Shown: positions 19,873 to 28,324 of the stretch, piece after piece
Layout: each line of letters opens with the position of its first letter
How positions within the stretch are numbered: the stretch's first letter is position 1
Virus record (IMG/VR): IMGVR_UViG_3300027784_000023
Span: 1-28,606 of that record
DNA: 28,606 nt
Source: a virus
Reading direction: 5' to 3' (one strand)
Made by a program: the position numbers and the translations under genes
Notes under the pieces: model-generated
The model's input: only the letters and a program-made list of their open reading frames with translations
Databases searched by the model: none
What the model was told of the DNA's origin: nothing

Positions 19873-20132
19873 TGTTGGATGCTTTTGCTTTGGGTTTTAT
19901 TTGCGGTAGTATTATCGTGGGGATAATTTGGCTGTCGTTTGCAAGGCAGGAAGTTGTCGTCTATGTGAACGACTCGGAGAAAGGGAAAGTCGTATCAGGG
20001 GGTAGTAAGCCTTCTAAGAAGGTGAGTAAGCCTGACCCGGAGAAGGCTTTGAGGTATAGAGACCCCAGCTATATCGCTCAGAAAGAGGAGCAAATACTTA
20101 AAAGGCAGAAAACGCCACCGGAGGTTAGATAA
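19872..20132 (+). CDS. Small single-pass membrane protein in the terminase cassette
   Basis: 86 residues. One hydrophobic helix at 4-24 (AFALGFICGSIIVGIIWLSF), then a basic, Pro/Lys-rich cytoplasmic-type tail (KPSKKVSKPDPEKALRYRDP). No family recognised. Start is GTG at 19872, overlapping the terS stop by one base; TTG at 19875 is equally compatible with the GGTGGGGAG site. Its stop overlaps the terL ATG (TAATG), so the three genes are translationally coupled. A holin-like or host-membrane role is possible but not shown. Confidence 0.6.
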   Translation: MLDAFALGFICGSIIVGIIWLSFARQEVVVYVNDSEKGKVVSGGSKPSKKVSKPDPEKALRYRDPSYIAQKEEQILKRQKTPPEVR

Positions 20133-22873
20133 TGAGAGCATTTGAGGATATGCCTAAACAACAGGAAGAAGCTCTCAAAGATGCTACAAGGCAGAAGTGT
20201 TTAGATGACTTGCAGTATCTTGCCAAGCACGTATTGAATTATAACAGAGTAACAGACCATATACATAGGCAGATGGCCCAAGACATTGATACGCCACGAT
20301 ATAAATTCCGACTCCTTCTGTGGCCTCGGGGACACTTCAAATCAACTCTTGGAACAGAGGCAAGGTCTATTCAAAAGCTGTTACGCAACCCCAACGAGAG
20401 GATTCTCATAACAAACGCTAAATTAGAAAACTCAAGAAAGTTTGTCCGAACTATAGTGCATCACTTTAACGCTGGCCCTAAGTTTAGGTGGGCTTGGCGT
20501 GATTGGTGGCTCGACCAATACGCTACTTCGTATCATCGAGCTGCTATGGGTAAAAAACTTGATTGGGTTACAAGAGATACACAGGACGAATTTACTGTGT
20601 TGAGGCCGTATGAGGGCAGGGAAGCCAGCTTAACTACTGGTGCTACCGATGCTTCTTTGGTTTCTCAGCACTACTGTTTGTTTGCAGGAAGCAAAGTTCT
20701 TACTTCTAAGGGACTTGTGCCTGTGGAAGAAATCAGACGAGGGCACAGAGTTCTGACTAAAGAAGGCGTTTTTAAATCAGTTGAAGCCGTGGGCAGGCAG
20801 AAAACACATGGCGTAAAGGTTAAAGTAAAGCCGTCCTACACGTCTGAAACAACGGAACTCACTTATAATCATCGGGTGTTGGTTCATAGAGATGAAGGAC
20901 TCAGGTGGGTGGATGCCGGATGTTTAACTGAGGAAGATAAGTTAGTTATTCCCAAGATGCGAGGTAAAAGCGGTTCACCAAGTAAAACAAATGATAGACT
21001 AAACCGCTTGTATAGAACCCCCGATATATGGAGGCTGCTTGGGTATTGGGTTGGCGATGGTTGTAGAACCCCAGACGGAGCTCAAATCAGGATCGTACAG
21101 GGAACCCACGAGCCCAAGAATGTGGAAGATATTGTAGATATAGTGGAAAATCACTTGGGTTGTAACGTAACTGTAAGAGAAACTGACTCTTCGACCTATA
21201 TGATTTGCTTCTCAGACGAGGACTTCAAAGAACTGACTAAAAGTTTCGGGGACTACGCTTACAACAAAAAACTACCTGTGTGGGTTTTAAGTAACTATAA
21301 TAGCAAACAGATAGAGTTTCTTAAAGGGTATTTCAGGGCAGATGGTTGTCTGTCAGGAAATAGTGTTAGTTTCTCAAGTACTTCTCTTGATTTACTAACA
21401 GGAATACAGTTGTTGCTTGCTCAGTTTGATATACCTGCTGGAATATGCAAGGGAACTAACGGAGGCGAAATGCAGATTTTAGATTACGCCAGTAATACGA
21501 TAGAAGACTGGGCATTACGTTCTACGCACCCTATGCTAAAGTTGTTGTTAGAGGAAGAACCTGGAAAGTTTCCTACTAAACCGTTTAAGTCTTTCTTTAC
21601 AGACGAACATTGGGTTACAGGTATAGATAAAATAGAAAAAGAAGAGTTTGAAAACGAAATAGTCTATGACATCCAGGTGGCTGGAGATGAAAGTTTCTAT
21701 TGCCCAGGGATGATTGTTCATAACAGCACCATTATAGCTGACGACTTGGTAAACCGTGACTACGTTAGAACGCAGGAAATGGTGGAAAAGTCGATACTTT
21801 ATTTTAAGGACTTGCTTGACTTGTTAGACCCTGACGGAGAGTTAGAGATAATTGGAACGCGTTGGTCCCACATGGACTTATATCAATGGATTATTGAAGA
21901 ATTCGGTCATAAAGCGAGTATGAGAGTTCCTGAGCATTTTGCTGAGAGACAGTCTATGAAAGAAACTATTCAGGCTTCTCGGGAAACTCCTGAGGAAGAA
22001 AAAGACTGGATGGTATCTATATATCCTTGTTATAACGAGCAGGGCAAACCGATATTTCCCGAGGAGTTTACGTCGCAGGTGTTGGCTGACTTGGAGAAAG
22101 CTAAAGGGCCTTACGAGTTTGGTTCTCAGTATTTGTTAGACCCGACTCCTGAGGAACACCAGAAGTTCAAGGCCGAATGGATTAACAGGCTGGATATAAT
22201 GCCTGACCCCTCGGAGCTTACAGGGTGCATAACGGTAGACCCGGCTATATCTAAAGAGGACGAGGCTTGCCGGATGGCTCTTACAGTATGCGGTTATGAC
22301 AGGGAAAACAGGATGTATTTCTTGGACGGGCTTAATGAACGTATAAGTGAGGAACAATTCGCAGAAGCGGTATTTCAGTATGTAGTTTACTGGAAGAACA
22401 AATTTAGACATTTTCTCCCTGTGGGGTTTGAGTCAATCGGATTTCAACAGGTTTACGTCTACAACATGCGTAGAATGATGATGGAGAGAAATGAGTTTTT
22501 TGCTATAGAGGAAATAAAAAGAAGGAATCAGAGTAAAGATGAAAGAATATTGCGACTGGTTCCAAGAATTAGGAACGAGTTTTACGCTCCTAAGAAGCTG
22601 ATGAAAACGCCTTGGGAGGGTAAAGGAGAGCCTTACGACTTGATAAACCGGCTGATTTGGGAGCTAACTAAGTTTCCTTATGCTGGTTACAAGGACTTGG
22701 CTGACGCTTTAGCAGACCAGTTGGATATAGTCAAGGCTAATAAGATTCCTGTTCGTAAGGGCGGGGAATCTGAAGATACAAAGGTAAGAGAGTTTACCCA
22801 TCCTTCTATTGTAGAGGACAAAAAGAAGTCAAGAAGGAGTAGAGTTTCTAAAGATTTTGATGCGGTGAGGTGA
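20132..22873 (+). CDS. terL: Terminase large subunit interrupted by an intein
   Basis: 913 residues including a 350-residue intein (182-531); the spliced protein would be 563 residues, normal for TerL. The N-terminal extein has the ATPase Walker A-like PRGHFKS (65-71). The C-terminal extein starts with Ser and carries Walker B IIADD (533-538 with D537, D538), then the RNase H-fold nuclease: TVDPAISKEDEA with its first Asp, FESIGFQQ, and DLADALADQ near the end. It drives genome packaging and cuts DNA into headful or unit lengths. Insertion falls next to the ATPase active site, so unspliced protein should be inactive. Coupled by one-base overlap to the membrane-protein gene; portal starts five bases after the stop. 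Confidence 0.95.
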   Translation: MRAFEDMPKQQEEALKDATRQKCLDDLQYLAKHVLNYNRVTDHIHRQMAQDIDTPRYKFRLLLWPRGHFKSTLGTEARSIQKLLRNPNERILITNAKLENSRKFVRTIVHHFNAGPKFRWAWRDWWLDQYATSYHRAAMGKKLDWVTRDTQDEFTVLRPYEGREASLTTGATDASLVSQHYCLFAGSKVLTSKGLVPVEEIRRGHRVLTKEGVFKSVEAVGRQKTHGVKVKVKPSYTSETTELTYNHRVLVHRDEGLRWVDAGCLTEEDKLVIPKMRGKSGSPSKTNDRLNRLYRTPDIWRLLGYWVGDGCRTPDGAQIRIVQGTHEPKNVEDIVDIVENHLGCNVTVRETDSSTYMICFSDEDFKELTKSFGDYAYNKKLPVWVLSNYNSKQIEFLKGYFRADGCLSGNSVSFSSTSLDLLTGIQLLLAQFDIPAGICKGTNGGEMQILDYASNTIEDWALRSTHPMLKLLLEEEPGKFPTKPFKSFFTDEHWVTGIDKIEKEEFENEIVYDIQVAGDESFYCPGMIVHNSTIIADDLVNRDYVRTQEMVEKSILYFKDLLDLLDPDGELEIIGTRWSHMDLYQWIIEEFGHKASMRVPEHFAERQSMKETIQASRETPEEEKDWMVSIYPCYNEQGKPIFPEEFTSQVLADLEKAKGPYEFGSQYLLDPTPEEHQKFKAEWINRLDIMPDPSELTGCITVDPAISKEDEACRMALTVCGYDRENRMYFLDGLNERISEEQFAEAVFQYVVYWKNKFRHFLPVGFESIGFQQVYVYNMRRMMMERNEFFAIEEIKRRNQSKDERILRLVPRIRNEFYAPKKLMKTPWEGKGEPYDLINRLIWELTKFPYAGYKDLADALADQLDIVKANKIPVRKGGESEDTKVREFTHPSIVEDKKKSRRSRVSKDFDAVR
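20675..21724 (+). mobile_element. Intein with LAGLIDADG (DOD) homing endonuclease inside terL
   Basis: In-frame insertion of 350 codons, from Cys182 (CLFAGSKVLTSKGLVPVEEI, block A) to HN (530-531), followed by Ser532. Block B TxxH is T244-x-x-H247. The endonuclease motifs are LLGYWVGDG (302-310) and FLKGYFRADG (396-405), both with the catalytic Asp, so the element may still be mobile. Block F reads YDIQVAGDESFYCPG with Glu520 where many inteins have His. Splice residues Cys+1, His-Asn and Ser are all present, so splicing is expected. Confidence 0.93.
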
Positions 22874-22877
22874 TTAA

Positions 22878-24749
22878 ATGCCCGTAAATTGGGTTAAAGA
22901 AAAAATGGGGTCAGTTAAACACTCGGGAACCCGTAAACAAAACACGGAGGAAGAAAACAAATTACTCGACCAAGCGTTTGAAAGGTTCGAGAACGCCAGA
23001 GCAAACAAGACTGACCCTGAGGGACAATCTCTAAACAAGAAATGGAGACGTTTCGACCAGTTATATCGTAACAAACAATGGGGTCACGACGTTCCAAGGG
23101 ACAGGTCTCAGCCTGTTTTGAATTTCACTTTTGCTATGATTCACTCAGTTTTGAATAGAATGACTGAGAACAGGCCAGAGGCAGTTCTTAAACCTAAACG
23201 CAGCGAGAAAGATAACGAGTTAGCCGACCAACTTATGGGAGTTTTAGACCATCTGTGGTATAACAACCGTATGCAAGAGGAAAAATTGGAAGAATTTATT
23301 CTACCAGCTCTGAAATACGGAACTTCCATAATGAAAACTATTTGGGAACCTGATATGTTCGATGATTTGGGGGATGTGAAGTATGCAATAGTTCATCCTG
23401 CAAACTTTTATCCTGACCCAAGGGCTTACAACGTAGAAACTATGGATTACTGCTTTGTAAGAACACCGAAGAACATAGAGTATTTCCTACGGAGGTGGCC
23501 TGAGAAGGGCAAATACGTAGTTCCTGACGAAGACTGGCGGGAAGACGAAGCGTTGGAAGGGCGAGACCAAGTTAGTCCAGAGAAGACTGCAACGCTGACA
23601 GAATATTGGTTCAGAGACGAAGAAGGAAACGTCTGTGTGATGTATTACGCAGGTCATGTTGTTTTGCAGGTGCTTGGTGGAGAATATGACGAGCTTCTGC
23701 CCGGCGAGCCTGTTTACAAACATAACAGATTTCCATTTTCTCGCCTTGTGGACTACCCTGCTGAGAAAGAGTTTTGGGGTATAGGCGAGATAGAAATGAT
23801 AGAGCTTCTACAAAAACTGATTAACTCGTTTGAAGCTCAGATTATTGATAACACAAGGCTTATGGCTAACGCTCAATGGGTTGTAAGCAAGGTGCAGTCA
23901 GGACTTACAGAAGAAGATTCATGGATGTTCGACAATCATCCGGGCAATATCCTGTGGACTCACGAAGACGGGGTAAGGAGAGAACCCGGACAACCAATAC
24001 CTGCTCATATACCACAGCACCTTAACGAGCTTATCCAATGGGTTGAGCAGATTTTAGGTATCCATGATGTTATGCAAGGTCGTAGGCCCGAGGGAGTTAG
24101 AGCTGCCTCAGCTATTATAGCATTACAGGAAGCAGCCAGCGTAAGGATTAGGCAGAAGTCTAAGCACTTGTCAGCATCCATTCGGGACATGACAGAGCAA
24201 GCTATGTATCTGGTTATGGAACATTACGAAGAACCTCGAATGTTACGAATCGGAGGGGATACTCAGCCTGCAACAGTAGATGTTAGGGAAGCTCTTTTTG
24301 GACGTATGTTAGAAATGGCTGAAGAAGCTGGGGCTACCCAAGATATTATAGACCAAGCTACAGAGGAAGAAAGATTGCCTGATGACCCTGACGTTCCTAT
24401 AGGTAGAGAAGAATTACAGCAAGGCATAGAGCCTGTGGTAATGGATCAGATTGCTTATCCTCCTTTTGATGTGGAGGTTCATGTAGGGCCAAGCGTTCCC
24501 TACTCACAAGCTCTACTTTATGAGCAAGCTAAAGAGTTTTACCAGCTCGGTATTATTGATAGGAAAGCAGTATTGGAGACAACCCAATTTCCTAACCGAG
24601 AGGAGATTATACAGCGTATGGAAGCTGGGGAAATGGCTATGGGAGCAGGAGGAGAGGAGGCCGATGCTGCTGCTCCGGGAGTTACGCCAGCTTCTCCAAC
24701 AGGGCCTCCACCCGCCGCCGGCGGTGAAGCTATAGGAGAAATGACGTAA
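22878..24749 (+). CDS. Portal protein
   Basis: 623 residues. The position directly after terL, the length, and portal-like segments (RFDQLYRNKQWGHDVPRD, VHPANFYPDPRA, LIDNTRL-type helix, and GIHDVMQGRRPEGVRAASAI) identify the portal subunit of the head vertex. The ending (from about 600) is Ala/Gly/Pro-rich and encoded by unusually GC-rich DNA. It would form a dodecameric ring contacting TerL. The start follows GAGGTGATTAA, overlapping the terL stop region. Confidence 0.85.
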   Translation: MPVNWVKEKMGSVKHSGTRKQNTEEENKLLDQAFERFENARANKTDPEGQSLNKKWRRFDQLYRNKQWGHDVPRDRSQPVLNFTFAMIHSVLNRMTENRPEAVLKPKRSEKDNELADQLMGVLDHLWYNNRMQEEKLEEFILPALKYGTSIMKTIWEPDMFDDLGDVKYAIVHPANFYPDPRAYNVETMDYCFVRTPKNIEYFLRRWPEKGKYVVPDEDWREDEALEGRDQVSPEKTATLTEYWFRDEEGNVCVMYYAGHVVLQVLGGEYDELLPGEPVYKHNRFPFSRLVDYPAEKEFWGIGEIEMIELLQKLINSFEAQIIDNTRLMANAQWVVSKVQSGLTEEDSWMFDNHPGNILWTHEDGVRREPGQPIPAHIPQHLNELIQWVEQILGIHDVMQGRRPEGVRAASAIIALQEAASVRIRQKSKHLSASIRDMTEQAMYLVMEHYEEPRMLRIGGDTQPATVDVREALFGRMLEMAEEAGATQDIIDQATEEERLPDDPDVPIGREELQQGIEPVVMDQIAYPPFDVEVHVGPSVPYSQALLYEQAKEFYQLGIIDRKAVLETTQFPNREEIIQRMEAGEMAMGAGGEEADAAAPGVTPASPTGPPPAAGGEAIGEMT

Positions 24750-24762
24750 AGGGGGTGAATTT

Positions 24763-24972
24763 ATGGCTCGAAAAAATTGGCCGACACAAAGTAAAGGGAT
24801 ATTTTATCCCGGCTACGGAGCTGCTAAAAATCCCGGCCCTTCTGCCGGAGAGAGAAGTAATCAGATAACCTCCTTACCGCAGGGTCAAAGGCGGGATACA
24901 GCAGAAAGTAGAATGAGATACGCAGCTAAGCAGAAGCACACGGCTGAAAGTATGCGTAAGCCTCATAGATAA
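24763..24972 (+). CDS. Small basic protein between portal and scaffold
   Basis: 69 residues, strongly basic and polar (MARKNWPTQSKGIFYPGYGAAKNPGPSAGERS and so on), without hydrophobic segments. No family recognised; genes of this kind in head modules can be minor head proteins. It has an excellent ribosome binding site (AAAGGGGGTGAATTT) 13 bases after the portal stop, so it is translated. It is followed by the two 27-base repeats. Confidence 0.65.
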   Translation: MARKNWPTQSKGIFYPGYGAAKNPGPSAGERSNQITSLPQGQRRDTAESRMRYAAKQKHTAESMRKPHR

Positions 24973-24980
24973 TTCATAAA

Positions 24981-25034
24981 TACAGCCGACGGGCTATAAA
25001 CGGAAACTACAGCCGACGGGCTTAAAACGGGAGG
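24981..25034. repeat. Two tandem 27-base repeats before the scaffold gene
   Basis: TACAGCCGACGGGCT begins at 24981 and again at 25008, each followed by a similar TAAACGG-type tail. Each copy can form AGCC-GACG-GGCT. The second copy runs into the scaffold ribosome binding site (GGGAGGAG). Confidence 0.8.
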
Positions 25035-25041
25035 AGAATCA

Positions 25042-25806
25042 ATGTTAAAGGAAAAGTGGGACTTACAGTTATTTGCGGAAGATGAAGAAGGGGAAGCAGT
25101 CGGAGAGGAGCCGGAAGAAGTAGAAGAAGTCGAAGACGACGAACCAGAACAGACAGACGGCTTATCTCAAAGGAAGGTCGACGAAATTGTAAAAAACAGA
25201 CTAAGTAGATTTGAGAGGAAATGGGCGAAAGAAATGGGAGCAAACGACATGAACGAGGCTGTTGAATTAGCTAAAGCAGGGAGAACCGTATCGGAAAAGG
25301 CCGGTCTCAAACCAAGAGACGTTGTAGGCCGATTAAACCGTCAGGTTCAGAACCAGCCCACACAGTCAGGTAATAGCCAGCAAGGTATTCCACAGGAAAT
25401 GAAGGAAGAAATGGAAGAAATTAAGGCTATGCTTGCAAGTGAAAGAGAAGAAAAAATTAGAACGCAAGAAGAAAAGACAGCACGAACTGAGTTTGGTAAT
25501 AAACTGTTTGAAGAACATCAGACTGATATAGAAGATTTGGCAGAGGATAAAGGGCTGACCCTGCAAGAAGCAGCAGCTATAGTTCTTCAGCCGAAACTAA
25601 AAGAACAGTTTAAGGAACAGACGGAGAAGAAGAAGCAGGTTAAACGAAAGCGTTCAGTAGATAGCTCGGAGGATAAGGCAGCAGACACTCAAACGACTGA
25701 TTATGAGTCAGCATTAACTCCGGCTATGAAAAGAGGTGCTCGTAAGATGGGAATGTCCTACCAGAAGTATTACGAGCAAGCCAAACAAACAGGGCTACTA
25801 TCTTAA
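25042..25806 (+). CDS. Capsid scaffolding protein (DUF4355-like)
   Basis: 254 residues, highly charged and almost wholly helical: an acidic start (AEDEEGEAVGEEPEEVEEVEDDE), a RFERKWAKEMG segment typical of DUF4355 scaffolds, a long Glu/Lys coiled coil (MKEEMEEIKAMLASEREEKI) and a basic C-terminal part. It sits between portal and capsid genes, the normal place for the scaffold that templates prohead assembly. The start follows GGGAGGAGAATCA. Confidence 0.82.
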   Translation: MLKEKWDLQLFAEDEEGEAVGEEPEEVEEVEDDEPEQTDGLSQRKVDEIVKNRLSRFERKWAKEMGANDMNEAVELAKAGRTVSEKAGLKPRDVVGRLNRQVQNQPTQSGNSQQGIPQEMKEEMEEIKAMLASEREEKIRTQEEKTARTEFGNKLFEEHQTDIEDLAEDKGLTLQEAAAIVLQPKLKEQFKEQTEKKKQVKRKRSVDSSEDKAADTQTTDYESALTPAMKRGARKMGMSYQKYYEQAKQTGLLS

Positions 25807-25821
25807 AGAGAGGTGACGACA

Positions 25822-26256
25822 ATGTTTAGATTTGTTCAAAACTTAATCGGTGGGGCTGTGGATGTAGCTCCCCCGAAGGATGTCCTCAAAGCTGAGGTAG
25901 GCGAGGACTTAGAAGCAGGTCAAGTATGTAAGTTTGATTCAAACGGCAAGTTAGTGTCTGTGGACGACGATGATTCGGATGCTACAGTCATAACTTTAGA
26001 CGCAGGTAAAGATGCCGATGATGACGAGGTTCGTTACGCCTATATACTACCCGGTATGGTCTATGCAGCCGACGTAGATGGGGATGTAGACGACCTCGAA
26101 GTAGGTATGATTGGAGTTCAGTTAGCAGACGACGGTAAAAAAGTTAATGCTAACGAGACTTCCGGTGGGCCTCTTACTATTTTGAGAACCTACCAAGACA
26201 GAAACGAAAACGATTATGCGTTGGTTTGTTTTAACCAATGTGCATTAGCACAGTAA
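25822..26256 (+). CDS. Head decoration/stabilisation-like protein
   Basis: 144 residues, Gly/Asp-rich beta protein (DLEAGQVCKFDSNGKLVSVDD, RYAYILPGMVYAADVDG, EVGMIGVQLADDGKKV), the pattern of lambda gpD/DUF2190-like capsid cement proteins, located between scaffold and major capsid. The ATG at 25822 (MFRFVQNL) has AGAGGTG six bases upstream; a GTG at 25813 inside that site is rejected. The very acidic loop DDDDSDATV might bind cations. Role by position and composition. Confidence 0.7.
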   Translation: MFRFVQNLIGGAVDVAPPKDVLKAEVGEDLEAGQVCKFDSNGKLVSVDDDDSDATVITLDAGKDADDDEVRYAYILPGMVYAADVDGDVDDLEVGMIGVQLADDGKKVNANETSGGPLTILRTYQDRNENDYALVCFNQCALAQ

Positions 26257-26270
26257 CGGAGGTGGATTAA

Positions 26271-27188
26271 ATGACTACAGCAAGGTATGAACATTTTGGT
26301 AAACTTTTAGAACCCGGTCTTAGGGAAATATTCTATGAACAATTCAATCAAATTCCGAGTATGATAGGTGAGCTGTATAACCAGACAACTACTGATAATC
26401 CATACGAGGAAGACGTAAGTATCGGAACTCTTGGGGAATTCCCTGAGTTCACAGGAACCGTGCCGTATGACCGCATGTATGAACAATACAGCAAGATATA
26501 TGCTTTCCCCGAGTTCGCTAAAGGATTTAAAATTGAGCGTAAGCTCTACGACGATGAACGCTATAATGTAATTAATAAGCGTCCTCAGGCGTTAGCTATT
26601 GAGGCATCTCGTAGGCGTGAAACTGACGCAGCTAAGCTGTTCAATAACGCTTTCGACAGCGATTACGAAGGCCCTGACGGTAAGCCTCTTTGTGCTTCCG
26701 ACCATCCTACGAAGTCTCCTGATGGCCCGTCTGAGAGGTCTAACGCAGGAACTCGTTCTCTGAACCATGAAAATCTTCAGAAAACTAAGAACGAAATGCG
26801 TGACACTCGGGACGATAGAGGTGGGCTAATTTCAGTAGTTCCTGATACTCTGCTTGTCCCTGTGGAGCTTGAAGAAATCGCATGGGAGCTTATCGAGTCC
26901 GAGAAGAAAGTGGAAACTGCTGATAATAACCCTAACATTCACTACGGTAAATTCAAGTTGGTTGTATGGGATTACCTCGATTCCGGCTCTGATAAAGCGG
27001 AGAACTGTCCTTGGTTCCTAATCGACAGCAACTATATGAATATGTTCCTGATGTGGTTTGACCGTATACCCTTAGAGTTTGCTATGGAAGAAGAATTCGA
27101 TACTCTCGTAGCTAAGTTTAGGGCTTACATGCGTTACAACTACGGATGGAGCGATTGGCCTTGGATTTACGGTAATGACCCGAGCTAA
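26271..27188 (+). CDS. Major capsid protein (Mu gpT-like)
   Basis: 305 residues. Features of the Mu gpT-type HK97-fold capsid family: an N-terminal ring region (FYEQFNQIPSMIGELYNQ), PYDRMYEQYSK and FAKGFKIERKLYDDERYNVI, then the DGKPLCASDHP turn followed by SNAGTRSLNHENL, and the C-terminal VPDTLLVPVELEEIAWELIES. It would form the icosahedral shell. The gene follows GGAGGTGGATTAA, 15 bases after the decoration gene. No long delta domain or protease cleavage signal is evident. Confidence 0.85.
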   Translation: MTTARYEHFGKLLEPGLREIFYEQFNQIPSMIGELYNQTTTDNPYEEDVSIGTLGEFPEFTGTVPYDRMYEQYSKIYAFPEFAKGFKIERKLYDDERYNVINKRPQALAIEASRRRETDAAKLFNNAFDSDYEGPDGKPLCASDHPTKSPDGPSERSNAGTRSLNHENLQKTKNEMRDTRDDRGGLISVVPDTLLVPVELEEIAWELIESEKKVETADNNPNIHYGKFKLVVWDYLDSGSDKAENCPWFLIDSNYMNMFLMWFDRIPLEFAMEEEFDTLVAKFRAYMRYNYGWSDWPWIYGNDPS

Positions 27189-27203
27189 GAACATAACTTA
27201 AAA

Positions 27204-27232
27204 GGGGGAGTAGATTGAACGTCTGCTCCCTC
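27204..27232 (+). other. Hairpin after the major capsid gene
   Basis: GGGAGTAGA - TTGAACG - TCTGCTCCC, about 11 bp with G-U pairs, 16 bases after the capsid stop. No T-tract follows (TCAAATTT), so it may stabilise or help process the capsid mRNA rather than end it. Confidence 0.5.
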
Positions 27233-27256
27233 AAATTTAAAACAGGAGGGTTTAAT

Positions 27257-27448
27257 ATGCTTTTAAGAGGAACTGGATATACCAGATTTGAAGGTGTGGT
27301 AGCTACAACCAACGGTATTGGTTTAAAGAAAATAGACGAGCCTGATACTCCCGAAGAAGATTGTGTTGTTATCTATTACGACGGTAGCGATATAAAAGCA
27401 AAAGACAGCGATGGAGATACAGCTACATTGAACGGAACTTTTGAATAA
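27257..27448 (+). CDS. Hypothetical small virion-module protein
   Basis: 63 residues: MLLRGTGYTRFEGVVATTN, then EEDCVVIYYDGSDIKAKDSDGDTATLNGTFE, an acidic beta-rich peptide. No family recognised. AGGAGGGTTTAAT directly precedes the ATG at 27257; an upstream TTG start at 27215 would lie in the hairpin and has no site. Possibly a head or fibre accessory by position. Confidence 0.6.
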   Translation: MLLRGTGYTRFEGVVATTNGIGLKKIDEPDTPEEDCVVIYYDGSDIKAKDSDGDTATLNGTFE

Positions 27449-27468
27449 TCGGTTTGGGGGTGTAGGGT

Positions 27469-27666
27469 GTGTTTAAATTAACGCCGGAAACAGAAAGAAC
27501 TGTAGAACTATTATCAAGAATAACTGGAAATGTGTTATTTCCAATACTTGTGGCAATGTATGTTTTGGTTAGAATGGAACCAGCTATAGACCAGCTCACC
27601 CAAACCGTGCAGAAACTTACGATTGTTGTAGCTCAGTTGAACGGAGTTGACGTTCATATAGACTGA
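27469..27666 (+). CDS. YvrJ family membrane protein
   Basis: 65 residues. ISRITGNVLFPILVAMYVLVRMEP forms one membrane helix at about 15-36, followed by the amphipathic helix IDQLTQTVQKLTIVVAQL, the exact layout and motif (PI-x-VA-x-Y-x-LVR-x-EP) of the YvrJ family. YvrJ/BhlA-like small proteins are suspected holin or membrane-associated factors; the function is not settled. The start is GTG with GGGGGTGTAGGGT upstream. Confidence 0.75.
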   Translation: MFKLTPETERTVELLSRITGNVLFPILVAMYVLVRMEPAIDQLTQTVQKLTIVVAQLNGVDVHID

Positions 27667-27679
27667 AAGGAGGCAAAAA

Positions 27680-27889
27680 ATGGCTAAGAAGGATAACTTA
27701 GGAGTTAAAAAACCTTTTTATAAGTGTGAGGAATTTTGGGGTTCTGTAGTTGCAGTTGCAATCCCTATGTCTAATTCTTTTTTTGATTTGGGGCTGTCTG
27801 TGGAAGAAGTAACCTCTTTAATGGTTCCTCCTTTACTTTTTGTAATTAATGAGATAGTTGTAAATAAGGAAGAATCCAAGAAGGATTGA
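27680..27889 (+). CDS. Small holin-like membrane protein
   Basis: 69 residues with charged ends and two hydrophobic segments (SVVAVAIPMSNSFFDLGL and LMVPPLLFVINEIVV) separated by a short acidic turn, the general architecture of a small two-pass holin. No sequence family is recognised, and no endolysin gene is visible in the window. It follows the YvrJ gene by 13 bases (GAAAGGAGGCAAAA site), making a pair of membrane proteins inside the virion gene series. Confidence 0.5.
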   Translation: MAKKDNLGVKKPFYKCEEFWGSVVAVAIPMSNSFFDLGLSVEEVTSLMVPPLLFVINEIVVNKEESKKD

Positions 27890-27899
27890 GGTGAGGTAT

Positions 27900-28307
27900 A
27901 TGAGTAGGGCTATCCTAACAAAAATTTCCACAGGGTTTGACTGGCTATATTCTACTGTAAATGTGGCAAACGGTAAGGTTGCTCTGATGGTGGATACTCA
28001 GTGTATTGAGTCTACCTATACAGAGGAATTCGACGAAGACCAGACAGAGGAAAAGATTATAACTCCTTCGGATGGCAACAAGTTAGTTATAAAGGATGTA
28101 GGTATACACACTAAAGCAAACTCTGGAACTGTGTCTCTTGACTTAGGAGATAAAAAGGTAGCAAGACTTTATTCAAGTGCTAATAATAGGTTTCAACCTA
28201 CAGTATCGACTATAGAAGGCGATGTAGATGAAAGTTTAGAACTTACTACAACTACGGGAAGTGATGAAGTTTTTATTATTGTGAACTACATTGAGGTTGA
28301 AGGCTAA
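27900..28307 (+). CDS. Hypothetical virion-associated protein
   Basis: 135 residues, beta-rich and acidic: ILTKISTGFDWLYSTVNVANGKVALMV, then KLVIKDVGIHTKANSGTVSLDLGDKKVARLY and SDEVFIIVNYIEVEG. No family recognised, but strand pattern and place after the capsid genes fit a small structural or fibre-related protein. The ATG at 27900 is six bases after GAGGTG; the GTG at 27891 lies in that site and is rejected. Confidence 0.65.
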   Translation: MSRAILTKISTGFDWLYSTVNVANGKVALMVDTQCIESTYTEEFDEDQTEEKIITPSDGNKLVIKDVGIHTKANSGTVSLDLGDKKVARLYSSANNRFQPTVSTIEGDVDESLELTTTTGSDEVFIIVNYIEVEG

Positions 28308-28324
28308 ACAAAGGAGGGCTGTAA

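Noticed and set aside
24713-24725. GC-rich palindrome near the portal gene end
   Set aside because: It encodes the Pro/Ala/Gly tail; codon bias of that tail explains it.
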